Of a DNA stretch of 64,000 nt, positions 11,963 to 22,935 are shown piece by piece. The position numbers were made by a program, and so were the translations under genes. Location of the stretch: assembly GCA_002778195.1 (NCBI GenBank), contig PCDI01000017.1, positions 324,119 through 388,118 on the forward strand. Direction: 5' to 3'. Positions within the stretch are counted from its first letter, which is position 1. Each line of letters opens with the position of its first letter. Under the pieces are notes generated by a model. The model did no database searches, had not been told where the DNA came from, and saw only the letters and a list, made by a program, of their open reading frames with translations. The stretch comes from Raffaelea ambrosiae (taxonomy: Eukaryota; Ascomycota; Sordariomycetes; Ophiostomatales; Ophiostomataceae).

Positions 11963-13029
11963 GGGGGGTATGAAGGGGGAAGGGGGTGGGAAGGGGGTCG
12001 AGATAGGGGGACTGGAAGTGTCTTCTGCTTATGCTTTTGTGGTCCCTGTACTTTTAAGTCTCTATACATTGCGGGAGTCTCTTTTTCTGCCATTGCATGG
12101 CCCTTTCATTGGTGTATGATTGCTCTTTTTTGTTTTTGTTTTCTTTTTGAAAAGAAGTCTATGCTAGAACACGAGCGTGTTTTCCTTGTTTATTGTGCTT
12201 GGTTGTTTTGGAGAAGTGGTGTGATTCTATGGGTCTGATGATGTCAAATATTCACACCATGTTTACATGTGAACTCGAGTCATCCAACAAGACAGAAAAA
12301 AAAAGAGACGTGAGTTGCATTTTGTATCGTTTCCCTGCCCCCGGGCTACTGTTGGACGCCGCCGCTGTCATAAACCGTAAACACAGAGAAAGAGCCAGGA
12401 GAAGAAAAGGAGGGGAAAAGGAAAAGAAGAGGATTAAAAAACAAGGCTTTTTCAAAGACAAAAACACCTCCTGGAAAAGGGAGAAAAAGAAGAGTCTGTT
12501 TCTTTTTTTTTTTCAAAGGTTGCCCCATTCTTCGAACTTTTTTTTGGTAGTCCTGACAATGAAAACGAAATAGAAAAGAGAGAGAGAGAGAGAGAAGGAG
12601 AGAAAAAAAAAGCCACAAATTCCATGTCAAAAAACGCCTGACCAGACCAGACCAGACCCGTTCCCAGCCCATCCCGGGTGTCCCCTCCTTTTTGTCTTTT
12701 TTGAATCATTATTCCGTTTCCCAAAGCCCTGCTTTTTTCAAAGGTTTTTGCTTTTTGCTTTTTTTTGCTTGTCCCTCCGTCGCTACCAGCCCCGGCTTTT
12801 TTAAAAGATAAACAAAATCATATTCATTAGGTGAGAGAAGGAAAAAAAAGGGGGAAAAAAGGGTGTGGAGAGAAGAATAGCAGGAAAAGAAAGATAAGAA
12901 AAATAACGTAAAACGTTTTTTTCAAAAAAAAAAAAAAAAACGTCAAGAGGAGCGTATCAAGTGGAGAAAAAATAATAAAAGAACAAAGATGAAAAAAATA
13001 AAAGGAGGACATTCTTCTCTTCTCCTCAA
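11963..13029. other. Convergent 3' regions of SEC5 and the dual-zinc regulator
   Basis: No gene seen. The DNA is dominated by T-rich and A-rich homopolymer runs (for example 12504-12513 and 12923-12941) and a short GA microsatellite at about 12579-12601, as expected for two facing 3' untranslated regions. Confidence 0.5.
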
Positions 13030-13181
13030 CTAGTCCCTCGCTGGCAGAAGCAGAGTCGAGCAGAAGAGCAGCTCAAACGAGCGCGAGTCGGTCGGCGAGA
13101 AGACGGGGTTCATCTGTTTGTCCATGACATCATTGTCTATGTGAAAAAAATTAGTATGGGTAAACTGACTACACACACACA

Positions 13182-13221
<40 letters not shown>

Positions 13222-15152
13222 TACAGTTCAGCTTGATGGTGTTGAAAAACGACTGCATGCGCGGGTCGCTGTCCTCGGTCACCAGCAGACCCTCGGGCGA
13301 GCACTTGGTCACCGGCAGGGCCTTCCGGATGCCCAGCAGCATGCGCAGCATGTCGGCCACGGCGTAGCCCTGCTGGGCAAAGCCGTGGGGCTGGCGCTCG
13401 AGCGGCCACATGGCCCGCAGGCTCTCCTGGTCCCAGGCCTTGAAGCCCCACGTGGACTTCTCGACGCAGTTGAGCAGGATCAGCGTCGTAAAGTAGATGC
13501 TGTAGTCGATCTTGGTCTTGCTGTCCTGCAGGTTGCGCTGCATCGTGGCCAGCAGCGTGTGGCTGATCGAGGCCGCCTTGCGCTCCGCACCCGCCGTCAG
13601 CTGCAGGCACAGCGTCGTGTACACGTCCTGGTCGCTGTCGGCGCGGATCTGGCGGGAGGGCGGGGTCGTCTCGTCCTCGGCGGCCCCCGGCTGCTTGACC
13701 CGGATCTGCCACTGGCGCTCGCGGTCGAGGATCTCGACCAGCGCCCACAGCTCAATGGCCTTGTTCAGCAACAAGCTGTCCTTCTCCAGCGTCAGCTCCG
13801 TGGCCATCTCCAGCAGGGTGCGCACAAACAGCGACGGCTCGCGGCGAATAAACTCGGGCAGGGCGCTGCGCATGTAGTGCTCCATCTTGAGCGGCACGTC
13901 CTCCCTGGCCGTGTCGACCATGACGATCTCGTCCTGCTTCCACAGCGGCAGGGGAGCCATGGGCGGTTGCGGTTGCTGTTGTGGTTGCGGCTGCGGTTGC
14001 GGGGTCGATGTCCCGGCTGTAGAGTCCGCCGCTGCATCCGCCGCCGCAGCCGCAGCCGCCGCCGCCGCCGCCGCTGCCGAGTCGGCATCTGAGCCAGCGG
14101 TGGCCGCTTCGCCGTTGGTGGTGTGGTTGTTCTCCGCGGGAGTGGCGTCGTCGACGGATGCAGCAGCAACGGCGGTCGCTACAGCTTCCTCTGTCGAGAT
14201 CTCGGTTGGCTCGGCGGCAGGCTCCACAGACACAGACTCGGCAGGCTGCTCCGCGGGCTCGGCCGTTGCGGCATCCGGTGGCGCCGCTTCGCCCTCTGAA
14301 ACAGCAGGCGTAGTGGGCGCCGTGGTGGCAGCAGTGTTGGAAGCAGCGGCAGCAGCAACAGCCGCCGCAGCCGCCGCCGCCGCCGCCGCCGCCGCCGCGA
14401 CTGCCGCGGCGTTTGGGTCTTTTGGCCCCATGCTCTGGAAGACCTCGAGGGTCACCGACACGTTCGGGATGTCGGGGAACAGCGTCGCTTCGATGCGCAG
14501 GCCCTTGTTGACCAGTTCGAGCGAGTTCTTGAGCTGGTTGGCACGGTGCTGGGCCAGGACGACCTGGACACCGGCGCAGAAGATGTCGAGCTGCTCGGCG
14601 AAGCGCGTGCGGACGCAGCCGGAGCGCCAGACGCGCGGCGACAGGACGTTGCGGCACTGGTCGCAGGGGGTGCCCTTGGAGCAGGTCTTGCGCAGGACCT
14701 TGCAGCGGATGCAGGCGCCGATGCGGCGCACCTCCTGCACCTCCTTGCGGCGCGTGGTCGTGAAGCGCGAGCGGCTCTGTTTCGGCTTCTTCTGCAGCGG
14801 CTTCTTGTAGTTGAACGTGATGGACCGCGGCATGTGGAAGTTGCCGGGGGTGTTCATGTTGGGCGTGAAGACGGACAGCAGGTTGTCGGTGATGTAGCGG
14901 CCGACGTCGCCCCACTGGACGTGCAGGCTGGTCGGGTCCGGGTTGCAGCGGTTGAGGACGACCGTCTCCGTGACCATCTCGTACTCCTGGTCGTCTTCGT
15001 CCCCGCCCTCTGCGCCGGGAGCTGGTATTGCCGCCATGGCGGGTGCTGCTGTGCCGTCTGGCACTGGTACCAGCGCGGAAGAGCTGCTCGCCTCGCCGTT
15101 CTCGTTAGCGCCTGCAGATGCGCCCCCAGCCACCGCGGCTGCGACTGCTGCT

Positions 15153-15196
<44 letters not shown>

Positions 15197-16336
15197 CGAC
15201 GCTTCTGCAGAGGCATCCGGCGGCACAACGTCTGTCATGGCCGTGTCCTCGGCACCCGACTGCCCTGCCACGTCCCCTGCCGCGGCAGTCGCGGTGGTCG
15301 CATCGCCGCCAGCCGCGGCTGTCGCCGCCGCGGCCGTCGCCGCCGCTTCCTCGTCCTCGGTGCGCAGCTGGGGGTCCAGCAGAGACGGATTGAGCTGGGC
15401 GGTCGCGGCCGCGGCCATGGACAGGTTGGCCGCCTGGAGGCGCTTCATCTGCTCGTCCATGTTGTCCTGCTCCTGCTGCACCTGCTTCTTGTGCTGCGCA
15501 ATCAGGGCTCGATCCCCGGACAGCAGCGCCATGTCGAAGCCGAACTCGCTCTTGAAGATGCTTTCATCGTCGAATACCGTTGCTGGCGCCGTGGTGGTGT
15601 GGATGCTGGCCGCGTTCGCTGGGCCCGTCCCGTTGGCTCCGTTGGCTCCGTTGGCGGTGCCATCGCCAGCGGTCGCGCCGCCTGCTGCGCCGCTGCCCGG
15701 GCCCGTTGGCGTCCCCGTCGCTCCGCGGTCGTCGTGCTTCTCACTCAGGTCGATCTGACGCGACACCTCGGCCAGGGTCTCGAGGGCGGTCCAGTCGCGC
15801 TGGATGGAGGCGGCATCGACGGCCGAGGACGACGGCGACATCGAGGCCGCAGCAGCGGCCGCAGCAGCGGCCGCAGCAGCTCCGCCCGCAACGGGTCCGC
15901 CCATGGTCGGGAGCAGGTGTTGCTGGTGGTGGGCCGTCGAGCTGCCGTTGAGGTGCTGCTGGTGCTGGTGCTGCGGGTGCTGCTGATGATGCTGCTGCTG
16001 GAAGCCGGCCTGCTGTAGCTGCTGCTGCTGCTGCTGCTGCTGCTGGAGACTGTGGCGTCCCGCGGCCGTGCCAGCCCGGCCCGCCGCGCCGCCGCCAGCT
16101 GCACGCGCGGCCGCGTGGTGACTGAGCCCGTTTAGCGACAGACACGCATTGACGCGGTCGGCCTCGCTGATGGCCGGGCACTTCTTGGAGATGTGGGCCA
16201 TCAGCGACTCGGCGCGGCCTTTGGGGAACGACTCGCCGCATGCTTTGCATCGGTGCGGGTAGCGATTGCTGTTGTCGTTGAGGCGCTGGCCGCGCTCGAA
16301 GAACTGCAGGATAATCGGGTTCGGTTTCCGGCCCAT
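13030..16336 (-). CDS. Large regulator with a BED/C2HC-like and a Zn2Cys6-like zinc module
   Basis: Two exons, 13225-16336 and 13030-13136, giving 1072 residues. The last exon adds KLNYNDVMDKQMNP and ends shortly after; it follows donor GTAAGT and acceptor ATAG. The start at 16336 gives MGRKPNPIILQFFERG, a strongly family-like N-terminus; a longer in-frame start at 16429 adds 31 residues of basic leader and is less likely. Residues C30, C33, H48, C53 form a C-x2-C-x14-H-x4-C (BED-like) module. Residues C542, C545, C552, C558, C561, C574 form C-x2-C-x6-C-x5-C-x2-C-x12-C, a Zn2Cys6 pattern with a long last loop and in an unusual mid-protein position. Between and after these lie His/Gln runs and at least four long Ala tracts. 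Conserved blocks include VVLNRCNPDPTSLHVQWGDV and RSALPEFIRREPSLFVRTLL. Inferred to be a nuclear DNA-binding protein; its targets are unknown. Confidence 0.85.
13137..13224 (-). repeat. Microsatellite-filled intron of the dual-zinc regulator
   Basis: The 88-nt intron has, on the plus strand, a CA run (about 13171-13182) and a CT run (about 13189-13218). On the transcript this places a GA repeat directly after the GTAAGT donor. Confidence 0.7.
14342..14412. repeat. GCN repeat coding for poly-Ala in the dual-zinc regulator
   Basis: A near-continuous run of alanine codons just C-terminal of the Zn2Cys6-like module. Similar tracts lie at about 14030-14082, 15133-15195 and 15846-15885. Confidence 0.8.
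16013..16046. repeat. CTG repeat coding for poly-Gln in the dual-zinc regulator
   Basis: CTG/CAG-type repeat; on the coding strand it is a run of CAG codons giving about 9-11 glutamines, followed by a His/Gln-rich stretch (15905-16012). Confidence 0.8.
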
Positions 16337-17211
16337 CGTCGGGGGAGAAAAGGGCGTTGTCGGGATCGTTCGACGGGGAATATCGCGCGGTTGGGATCGT
16401 TCGCCGGTGAGGCGGACCTTCGCTCGCAAAAACGTGGTCTCAGGCTGTCTCGGCCGTGGATCGCGCTCGCTGGCTGTCTGGCTCTCGTGAGAGTCTCGCT
16501 CGTCTCTCGGAGGCGGTGAAGAACAATGGAACTCGCTCAGCGGCGAGACAAAGAGGCAAAAAAAAAAAAGAGTGAGGGTCCAAAGAGGGAGGGGTTGTTG
16601 GCTGGTGGTCAGGCTCGTTGGTGGGCGGGCGGTGATGGACGGCGATTTGGGGTTTTGTCAATTTTTGGTGCGCAGAATCGTGAAGGCGGGAAAGCGGAAT
16701 AAAAAATAATGAGACAAATAACAAATAATAAACAAAAAAACACGTCGAAAATGGGCAGAATCGACGATTCTGCCGCCCTTCCGCCACACCGATAAGGACT
16801 CAGTGGGCTGATAAGGTCCCTTTGAGAAAAATTTTGCAGCCAGGCAAGCCACAATAAGTGGGTCCGTTGTCGGTGTGTCTGGCTTGGCTCCAAACGGCTG
16901 TGGCTGTTCCACCCACCCCGCGACATTCTGCCGGACTTATTACATAAGGGATCAGAAGCAGTGACGAGCGCCAGCGTCGAGCATGAGGGGCAGCTAGAGC
17001 TTACACGGACGATGGCAAGCCTGGCATGGGCCAATTGGCGGCGGAAAACGACGAGGACGAGGAGACAGCAGGTCACAGGCTTGGGAAACATTACCAGAGG
17101 GACACCTTTTGTTTTGCGCTTTAATTCTACATCTGCACATGCTTGAACGGGCCAATGAAATAGTGTCTGAGCTATCCTCTGGTTCTCCCATCGGTGACAC
17201 CATTCTCGGGT
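16337..17211. other. Intergenic: leader/promoter of the dual-zinc regulator and 3' side of the SDR gene
   Basis: No gene seen. The proximal part may hold an alternative upstream start of the regulator (16429). An A-run at 16560-16569 and AT-rich DNA to about 16780 are compatible with a promoter. Confidence 0.45.
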
Positions 17212-18313
17212 TTATGATTTCCTGTACAGAGTGCCAGCACCGCCCTGAAAGAAGTTAGAATTGATTTTCCGGGAAAGGCCATTCATAGAACGTCAGTTTG
17301 TCGAATGGAGAATGTCTCACCTGGTGTTGCGGGAAGATGAGCGAGTTGGCCACGACCACGTTCTCGGGCCGGGTGGCCGTGAACACGACAATCTCGGCAA
17401 TGTCGTCGGGAGTCAGGGGGTCGACACCACTGTTGTGTCGCAAGTTCGTTAGCGGGAAGGATCAGCCAAGGGGCGCGTAGGGCGGGTCCTGCACTCACGC
17501 ATAGACAGCATCTGCCTTGGACTTGTCGCCGTAGAAGCGAACAACCGAGAAGTTGGTCTCGACTTGGCCCGGGTCGACCTCAATGACACGGACGCGCGTG
17601 GAGATGAGCTCCTTGCGCAGAGCGTCCGTGAAGCTCTTGACGGCGGCCTTGGTGGCACAGTAGATGGAGCCGCCCGGGTAGGGCTCGAGACCGGCGATAC
17701 TGCCAATGTTGATGATGTCGCCGGCGCCGCCGTTGGGCCGCTTCAAGAAGATGGGGAGGATAGCCTGGGTGAGGTTGATGAGGCCGGTGACGTTGGTGCT
17801 GAACATGATGTTGATGTCTTCCTCGGCGATCTCGGGGGCGCGGGCGACACCCTTGACGAGGCCACTGGGCGAGTTAGCACAAGATACAAATCGATTGAAC
17901 CGGGGACGTCAAGCACGAGAACGGGTGAGATTCTGGTATTCAAGAGAAACGAGCGAGCGAAGCGAGGAAACAAAACAAAAAAAAACGTACGCATTGTTCA
18001 CCAGCACATCAATCTCCTGGAACTCCTTGGGCAGCTTGGCCACCAGGCCGCGCACCTCTTCGGGCTTGCTGACGTCGAACTGCACCGGCAGGACCTTGAC
18101 GCCCTTGTCGGCCCCGCCGACCTCCTTGACAATGTCCTCGGCGATCTGCTTGAGGGTGTCGATGCTGCGGGCAGTGAGGATGATCTTGATGTCGGTGCCC
18201 GGGACGCTGGCGGCGGTGCGGGCAAACTCAAAGGCGACACTGCGGCCGATGCCGGAGGAGGCGCCGGTGACGAGGACGGTCTTGCCCTGGAGGCGCTTGG
18301 CGGCTGCGGACAT
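17212..18313 (-). CDS. NADP-dependent short-chain dehydrogenase, TMA29/YMR226C-like
   Basis: Four exons: 17991-18313, 17499-17864, 17321-17429, 17212-17244, giving 276 residues. Classical SDR fold: the cofactor motif TGASSGIG spans residues 16-23, NNAG sits at the first exon junction, and the catalytic triad is S163 (GSIAG), Y176 and K180 (YCATK). The sequence follows yeast Ymr226c closely, including IDVLVNNA, LINLTQAILPIF, SIAGLEPYPGGSIYCATKA and SLIFPQHQ. That yeast enzyme oxidises 3-hydroxy acids such as L-allo-threonine and reduces matching carbonyls; the substrate here is inferred only from this similarity. The last exon is 33 nt (GGAGTLYRKS) and is supported by a CTAAC branch site and a TTTCAG acceptor. 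Confidence 0.9.
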
Positions 18314-19595
18314 TTTGCGGACCGGTGGTTGGAAAGCTGACTGGTGTGGGAAGGAGGAAATGGCAGAAGAAGGGAGTGGCCGGCGACGCGAGTGAGTCAG
18401 AGGGGGGGGTCGGACAGCAGCGCGGGTTGAGAACGAGGAGGAAGAACGACAAGAAGAACGAAACGAAGAAGAGATGGCCCGAGAAAAGAAGACTGGGGAG
18501 GGATGGGACCGGACGGCGCGACAGACGGGCAACATAGACGGGGAGGGAAGGATGCAAGGGGGGGAGAGGGCAGGATCTATATAGTTATATAGAAGAAGGA
18601 CAAGTCAAAGGAAGAGAAATGAAAAGAAACCAAGAAGAGTAGCAAAGCAATGGGGAAAAGACGCCGTGGAATTGGTCCCAAAAATAGTAGACGACAGCTA
18701 TCAAGGGGAATGTGCCAGATTCGGTGCGCTTCGGGCGATCATTGGCTGGCTTTATCACAAGAATACAGCAGAGAAGAGAGAAAGGAGAGACGGGGCGAGC
18801 GGGTCAGTTTACTGACGCCATAGCGGAGCGGATATTGGTCAAAGGCCATGGTCGAAAAAGAGAGAGGCTCGCGCAATGCAGGCCCACGGGTGGGAGCCCA
18901 CATTTTCCTACCCCCCTCCTCCCCGTGGCAGCACCGGCGTAGATCGGAGCCGGCCAAGTGGAGGGGGGGAAAGCTCGCTCTGTAACCGTATCGTGCCCTG
19001 TAAAACTGACTAATAGCCAATCCCGGACTTACACTCGGCCGCGGGGTAGCTTTACTGCTGCTGGGAGTGCTAACTAGTTACTATGTAGACACAAAAAAGA
19101 TGCATTAGTTGGCCACCTGTGGAGGCAAAAACGGGTGTCCTCATCCGCCGGCACAGGCCATCATCGACATATCAATTGGAAACTCTTTCACTCTGTGTAC
19201 ACACTTGTGTCGTATCATACAGAACACTATTACTCGGTTTTGTTTTTTGAGCATCCCATTCGCCGCCCTAGAAATTGCCCCCCATCGCCCGATCCCATGC
19301 ATAAAACTGAAGAACGGAAGAAATATATGTGTACCTCGCAAAGGAAAAAAAAAAAGAAAAAAAAAAAATGTTCGAGTGGAAATGTGCAAGAGACAATGTA
19401 TCTGGCCCGAAAGAAAACGCCCAAAGCCTCCATCCCCTACCCATATAAAAACGCCTTGATCCTTATATTCGACTGTGCAATGGCAGGACAGCCAAAGGTA
19501 TAAAGCAAAGATGACAATAAAACAAAAATGGCAAAAATCAAAATAAAACACCCCTTCATCAATGTTCATCCATCCTCTGGTCAATGGGCGAGCTG
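18314..19595. other. Intergenic: SDR promoter side and MFS 3' side
   Basis: No gene seen. The SDR leader side is GA-rich (18390-18660). An A-run at about 19344-19369 lies toward the transporter's 3' side. The small reading frames have no recognisable domain. Confidence 0.5.
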
Positions 19596-21957
19596 TCACT
19601 TGGACGGCGTGCTGGCCGGCAGTGACAAAATTGTTCCCTCGGATTGGACCGCAGCGTTTTCATTTTGTTGTTCGCTTTTTGGTTCGCTTTGCTGTTCGCT
19701 CTTCTCATTGGTTCCCTCGCTGTTTCCCTGTTCTTCTTTCTGCCCGCTTCGCCGTTCGCTCGCTCCCTCGGCGGGCTCGGTTTCCGCGTTGCTCTCGTGG
19801 TACCCCTTTTCCGTCGTCGTGTCCGTGTCGTTGTCGCCGCCGCTCTCTCCGAGCGGCTCGCGTGTCCGCCGGACCGGTCGGTGCCGCCGGTACGTGCCCG
19901 TCGCCACCACCATGGCCGCGCCGGCCATCACGGCTGCCACCTTCATGTTCTCCGTAAAGGCCCGGGAGAAGATCGTCCGGATCAGCGCCGCCTCCTCGGG
20001 CGTCTCCTGCGCCGAAGTCGACAGCGTCGCCATGTCGACCGACGACGCGGCCGAGCCCAGCGCCTTCTTTTCTTGCTGCGCCTGGATGGCCGACGACGCG
20101 GCGATGCCAATGCTGCCGCCGAGGATGCGGATCTGGGCCAGGATGCCCTGGGCGGGTGCGTGCTCGCCCGGGGGGGCCTCGGTGGCGGCCAGGATCGTGG
20201 ACGTGGCGGCGACCGCGCCGGCGCCGATGCCGATGAACACGAGGAACCCCAGCGCCTTGGCCTCGAGGCGTGCCTGGTCGTCGAGCGTCATCTCCAGCCC
20301 GCAGCCGAGCAGGACGATGCCGCTGGCGACCACGAGGGTCTCAAAGATGCGGTTGAACTTGACATTGATGCCGCCGGCGCCCCAGCTGCCCAGGGCGACG
20401 CCGCCCAGCATCGGCAGCAGCATGACGCCCGCCAGCAGCGGGCTCTTGCCGTTGACGAGCTGCAAGCGCAGCGGGAAGCTGTAGATGGTCATGAAAAAGG
20501 GGAACCCGATGAACATGGTGTTGAGAATGCCGGCCGAGTAGACGCGGTTGCGGAAGAGCTTCCGGGGAAACGCAGCCAGCATGTGCGCACCCCACGGCTG
20601 CTGCGCCAGATAGTATTCCCAGGCGAACAGGGCCATCCAGCAGACGACGCCGACGATGCACGGCGCGAGGAAGACGGCATGGCGCCACTGGTCGGCATCG
20701 GTGCCGGCGTTCTGGAACGAAAAGGTGAAGAGGACAGAAGCGGCAATCAGCAAGAACGACCCCAGCACGTCGAGATCCGACCAGGGCCGGAGGTCCACGT
20801 GCGGGAGGTGTTTCTTGTCGGGCCAGGTCAGGAGGAAGATGACCAAGGAGACAGCCCCGACCGGCCCGCTGATGAGAGTTAGAAGAGCAGAGATTCAGAG
20901 GTGCAACGTCAAGCCAAAGAAAAAGAAGAGAAAGAAAAGAAAGAAAAACCTCTCTCACTTACTTGATCCAAAAAATCCACTTGTAGGTGGTGTAGTGGGT
21001 GATGATGCCGCCCAGGACGGGACCCAGGACACCGGCCACGCCGACGACGACGCCGGCCAGACTGGCAATGTGCTGCTGCAGGTCGAGGGGCGCGACCTCG
21101 GGCCAGATGATCATGGTCAGGGAGTAGAGGCCGGAGCCGCCGACGCCCTGGAGGGCGCGGAGGGCGATGAGCTGGTTCATGGTCTTGGCGAAGCCGCAGC
21201 CGAGGGAGAAGCCGAAGAAGATGACAAAGGCAGAGAGGAAGGCGTTGCGGCGGCCGACAATATCGGCGAGGCGGGCAAAGATGCCGGCGCAGCCAAGGTA
21301 GGCAAGGGTGTAGGCGAGAGCGACCCAGTTGAGGAGATCAAAAGAGCCGAGGTCGCGGCCGATGGTGAGCAGGCTGGTGGCGACGATGGAGGAGTCCAGC
21401 ATGGCGAGGAAGAGGCCGAGGGAGATTCTGTGAAGATGTGAGTCGAGGGAGGGGGAGACCAGACAGACGAGCGAAGCGAGGAAACGAAGCGGAAAACGAG
21501 CGGAGCGAGGACAGAAAGAAGAGAACGCTTACCCAACACTCAGACACCAGAAGCGCCAGGGCGCCAGGTGCGATTCCTGAAAGGCATATTCGTGTGCTTG
21601 GGACTGAGCGTTGCCTGGAGACGGAGCCTGCCTGGGGGGTTGTGCCTCGGGATCAAGAGCGGTCGTGTCGTCGCCAGCGGCCGTCGTTGCTGTTGTCGTT
21701 GCTGTTGTTGCTGCTGCTGCTGCTACCGTCGTCGTCGTCGTCGTCGTTGTTATTGCTGCTGCTGTTCCCGTCGTCGTCGTTGCTGCTGCTGCCGGCTGGG
21801 CAGCCGCCGCAGCAACAGCCACGGCTGCATCGTGGTCCGCCTTTGGACCAGAGACGTCGTCTCCTTTTGTAGACAAAGGCACCGTTGGCGGCACGGATGA
21901 TGCAGACGTCGACAAGACGGGTGTGGCAGCAGCTGTCTTGGGAGACGACGCCGCCAT
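19596..21957 (-). CDS. MFS transporter, DHA2 (14-helix) drug/metabolite efflux type
   Basis: Three exons: 21533-21957, 20963-21427, 19596-20868, giving 720 residues. Plasma-membrane proton antiporter family. The first helix carries LFLAMLDSSIVATSLLTI, the loop 2-3 motif A appears as RLADIVGRRNAFLSA, and motif C appears as VAGVLGPVLGGIIT, the antiporter signature. WIFWINGP at the exon 2/3 junction and the length match the DHA2 group. Residues 1 to about 125 are a cytosolic tail rich in Ala and Thr runs; the C-terminal 90 residues are polar, Glu/Gln/Ser-rich. No biosynthetic genes lie next to it, so it is not visibly part of a metabolite cluster. The substrate cannot be told from sequence. Confidence 0.9.
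21672..21785. repeat. Trinucleotide repeats coding for Thr/Ala runs in the MFS N-terminus
   Basis: Runs of GTC/GTT/GCT triplets (plus strand) read on the minus strand as Thr and Ala codons. They lie upstream of the first transmembrane helix, so length changes should not disturb the transport core. Confidence 0.75.
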
Positions 21958-22883
21958 AGCCTCTTGGCGTGCGGTATGAGCGAGAGGCTGAGAGGAGTTG
22001 GGCGGGGGTCAGCGAGGGTCAGCGAGGGCGAATGGAGAGGGGAAAAAAAAAAGACAAATGGTGAGGAACACGCGAAAGTGATAGAGAGACAAAAAAAAAA
22101 AAACGAGATCCGTGGGATGGCGAGAGGCCCGGCTGGCTGCAGTCTCTCGGACAGACGCCTCTCGGTCGATTGGGATCCTCCTGGGTTGGGGGTCTTTTCT
22201 CTCTTTCTTTTTTTTTTGATCCTTCGTTTTTCTCTTTTCTTCTTTTTCTTCTTGCCCCTTTGTCTTCTTCCTATCCGTTTTCGTTCTGCGTTTTCTTTCA
22301 GTTTCAGACGAGCAGACTGCAGACTGCAGATGTCGTGCAAGGTCAACGTTAATGCAGTGCTTGTGTATCGACGGGGGTGGGAGAGAAGTGAAGTGCGTTT
22401 TTCTGGTGGATGCTGGGTGCTGGCACTGGCGGCTCTGCTGTTTCGTTATGGGTATGACTGTGGTGATGGTAATGATGGTCGTGATGTTTTTATTGTTCTC
22501 TCGCGATGTTGGTGTCCATGCGGCTACAATGGCATGGTTTGCTTGCTTGTTTGGCCGTTCGCTGTAACTAGTGTCTGGCCCGGGTCTTGTTTATAAACAG
22601 CAGCAGCAAGGAAATAGAAAATAAAATAGTCGGACAGGCAGCAAACGCGCAAGCCGTGCAAACAGAGCGAGCAGCTATGACGTCGTGCCGGACGAGAGGT
22701 GCCGGTGTCAGGACGACTACAGTGTCTGTGGTGACACAGAAATGGCTTGCGGGTGGCCCAGGTTGTCTGTATTTATAAAAAACAGACAGACTGGAAGAGA
22801 TTGATAGAAAGAGAGACCGGAATGGGCAAAAAGTAAAAAAAAAAAAAAGCAGGAGGAAAGATGGGGTACAAGGAAGACACGAC

Positions 22884-22935
22884 ATAAAAATAAAAAATAA
22901 AGTTAAAAATAAAAATAAAAATAAAAAATAAAAAG
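22884..22935. repeat. AT-rich (TAAAAA)n microsatellite
   Basis: Imperfect tandem TAAAAA/AAAAAT units in non-coding DNA. Confidence 0.8.

Noticed and set aside
14546..16018. 490-codon plus-strand frame inside the dual-zinc regulator
   Set aside because: Antisense shadow created by GC-rich triplet repeats (Gly/Arg runs); no domain.
17865..17990. tRNA B-box-like GGTTCAATC on the minus strand in an SDR intron
   Set aside because: The flanking bases do not form a T-arm stem and no matching A box or acceptor stem is present.
19644..20882. 412-codon plus-strand frame opposite the MFS gene
   Set aside because: Antisense shadow; the minus strand shows clear transporter motifs.
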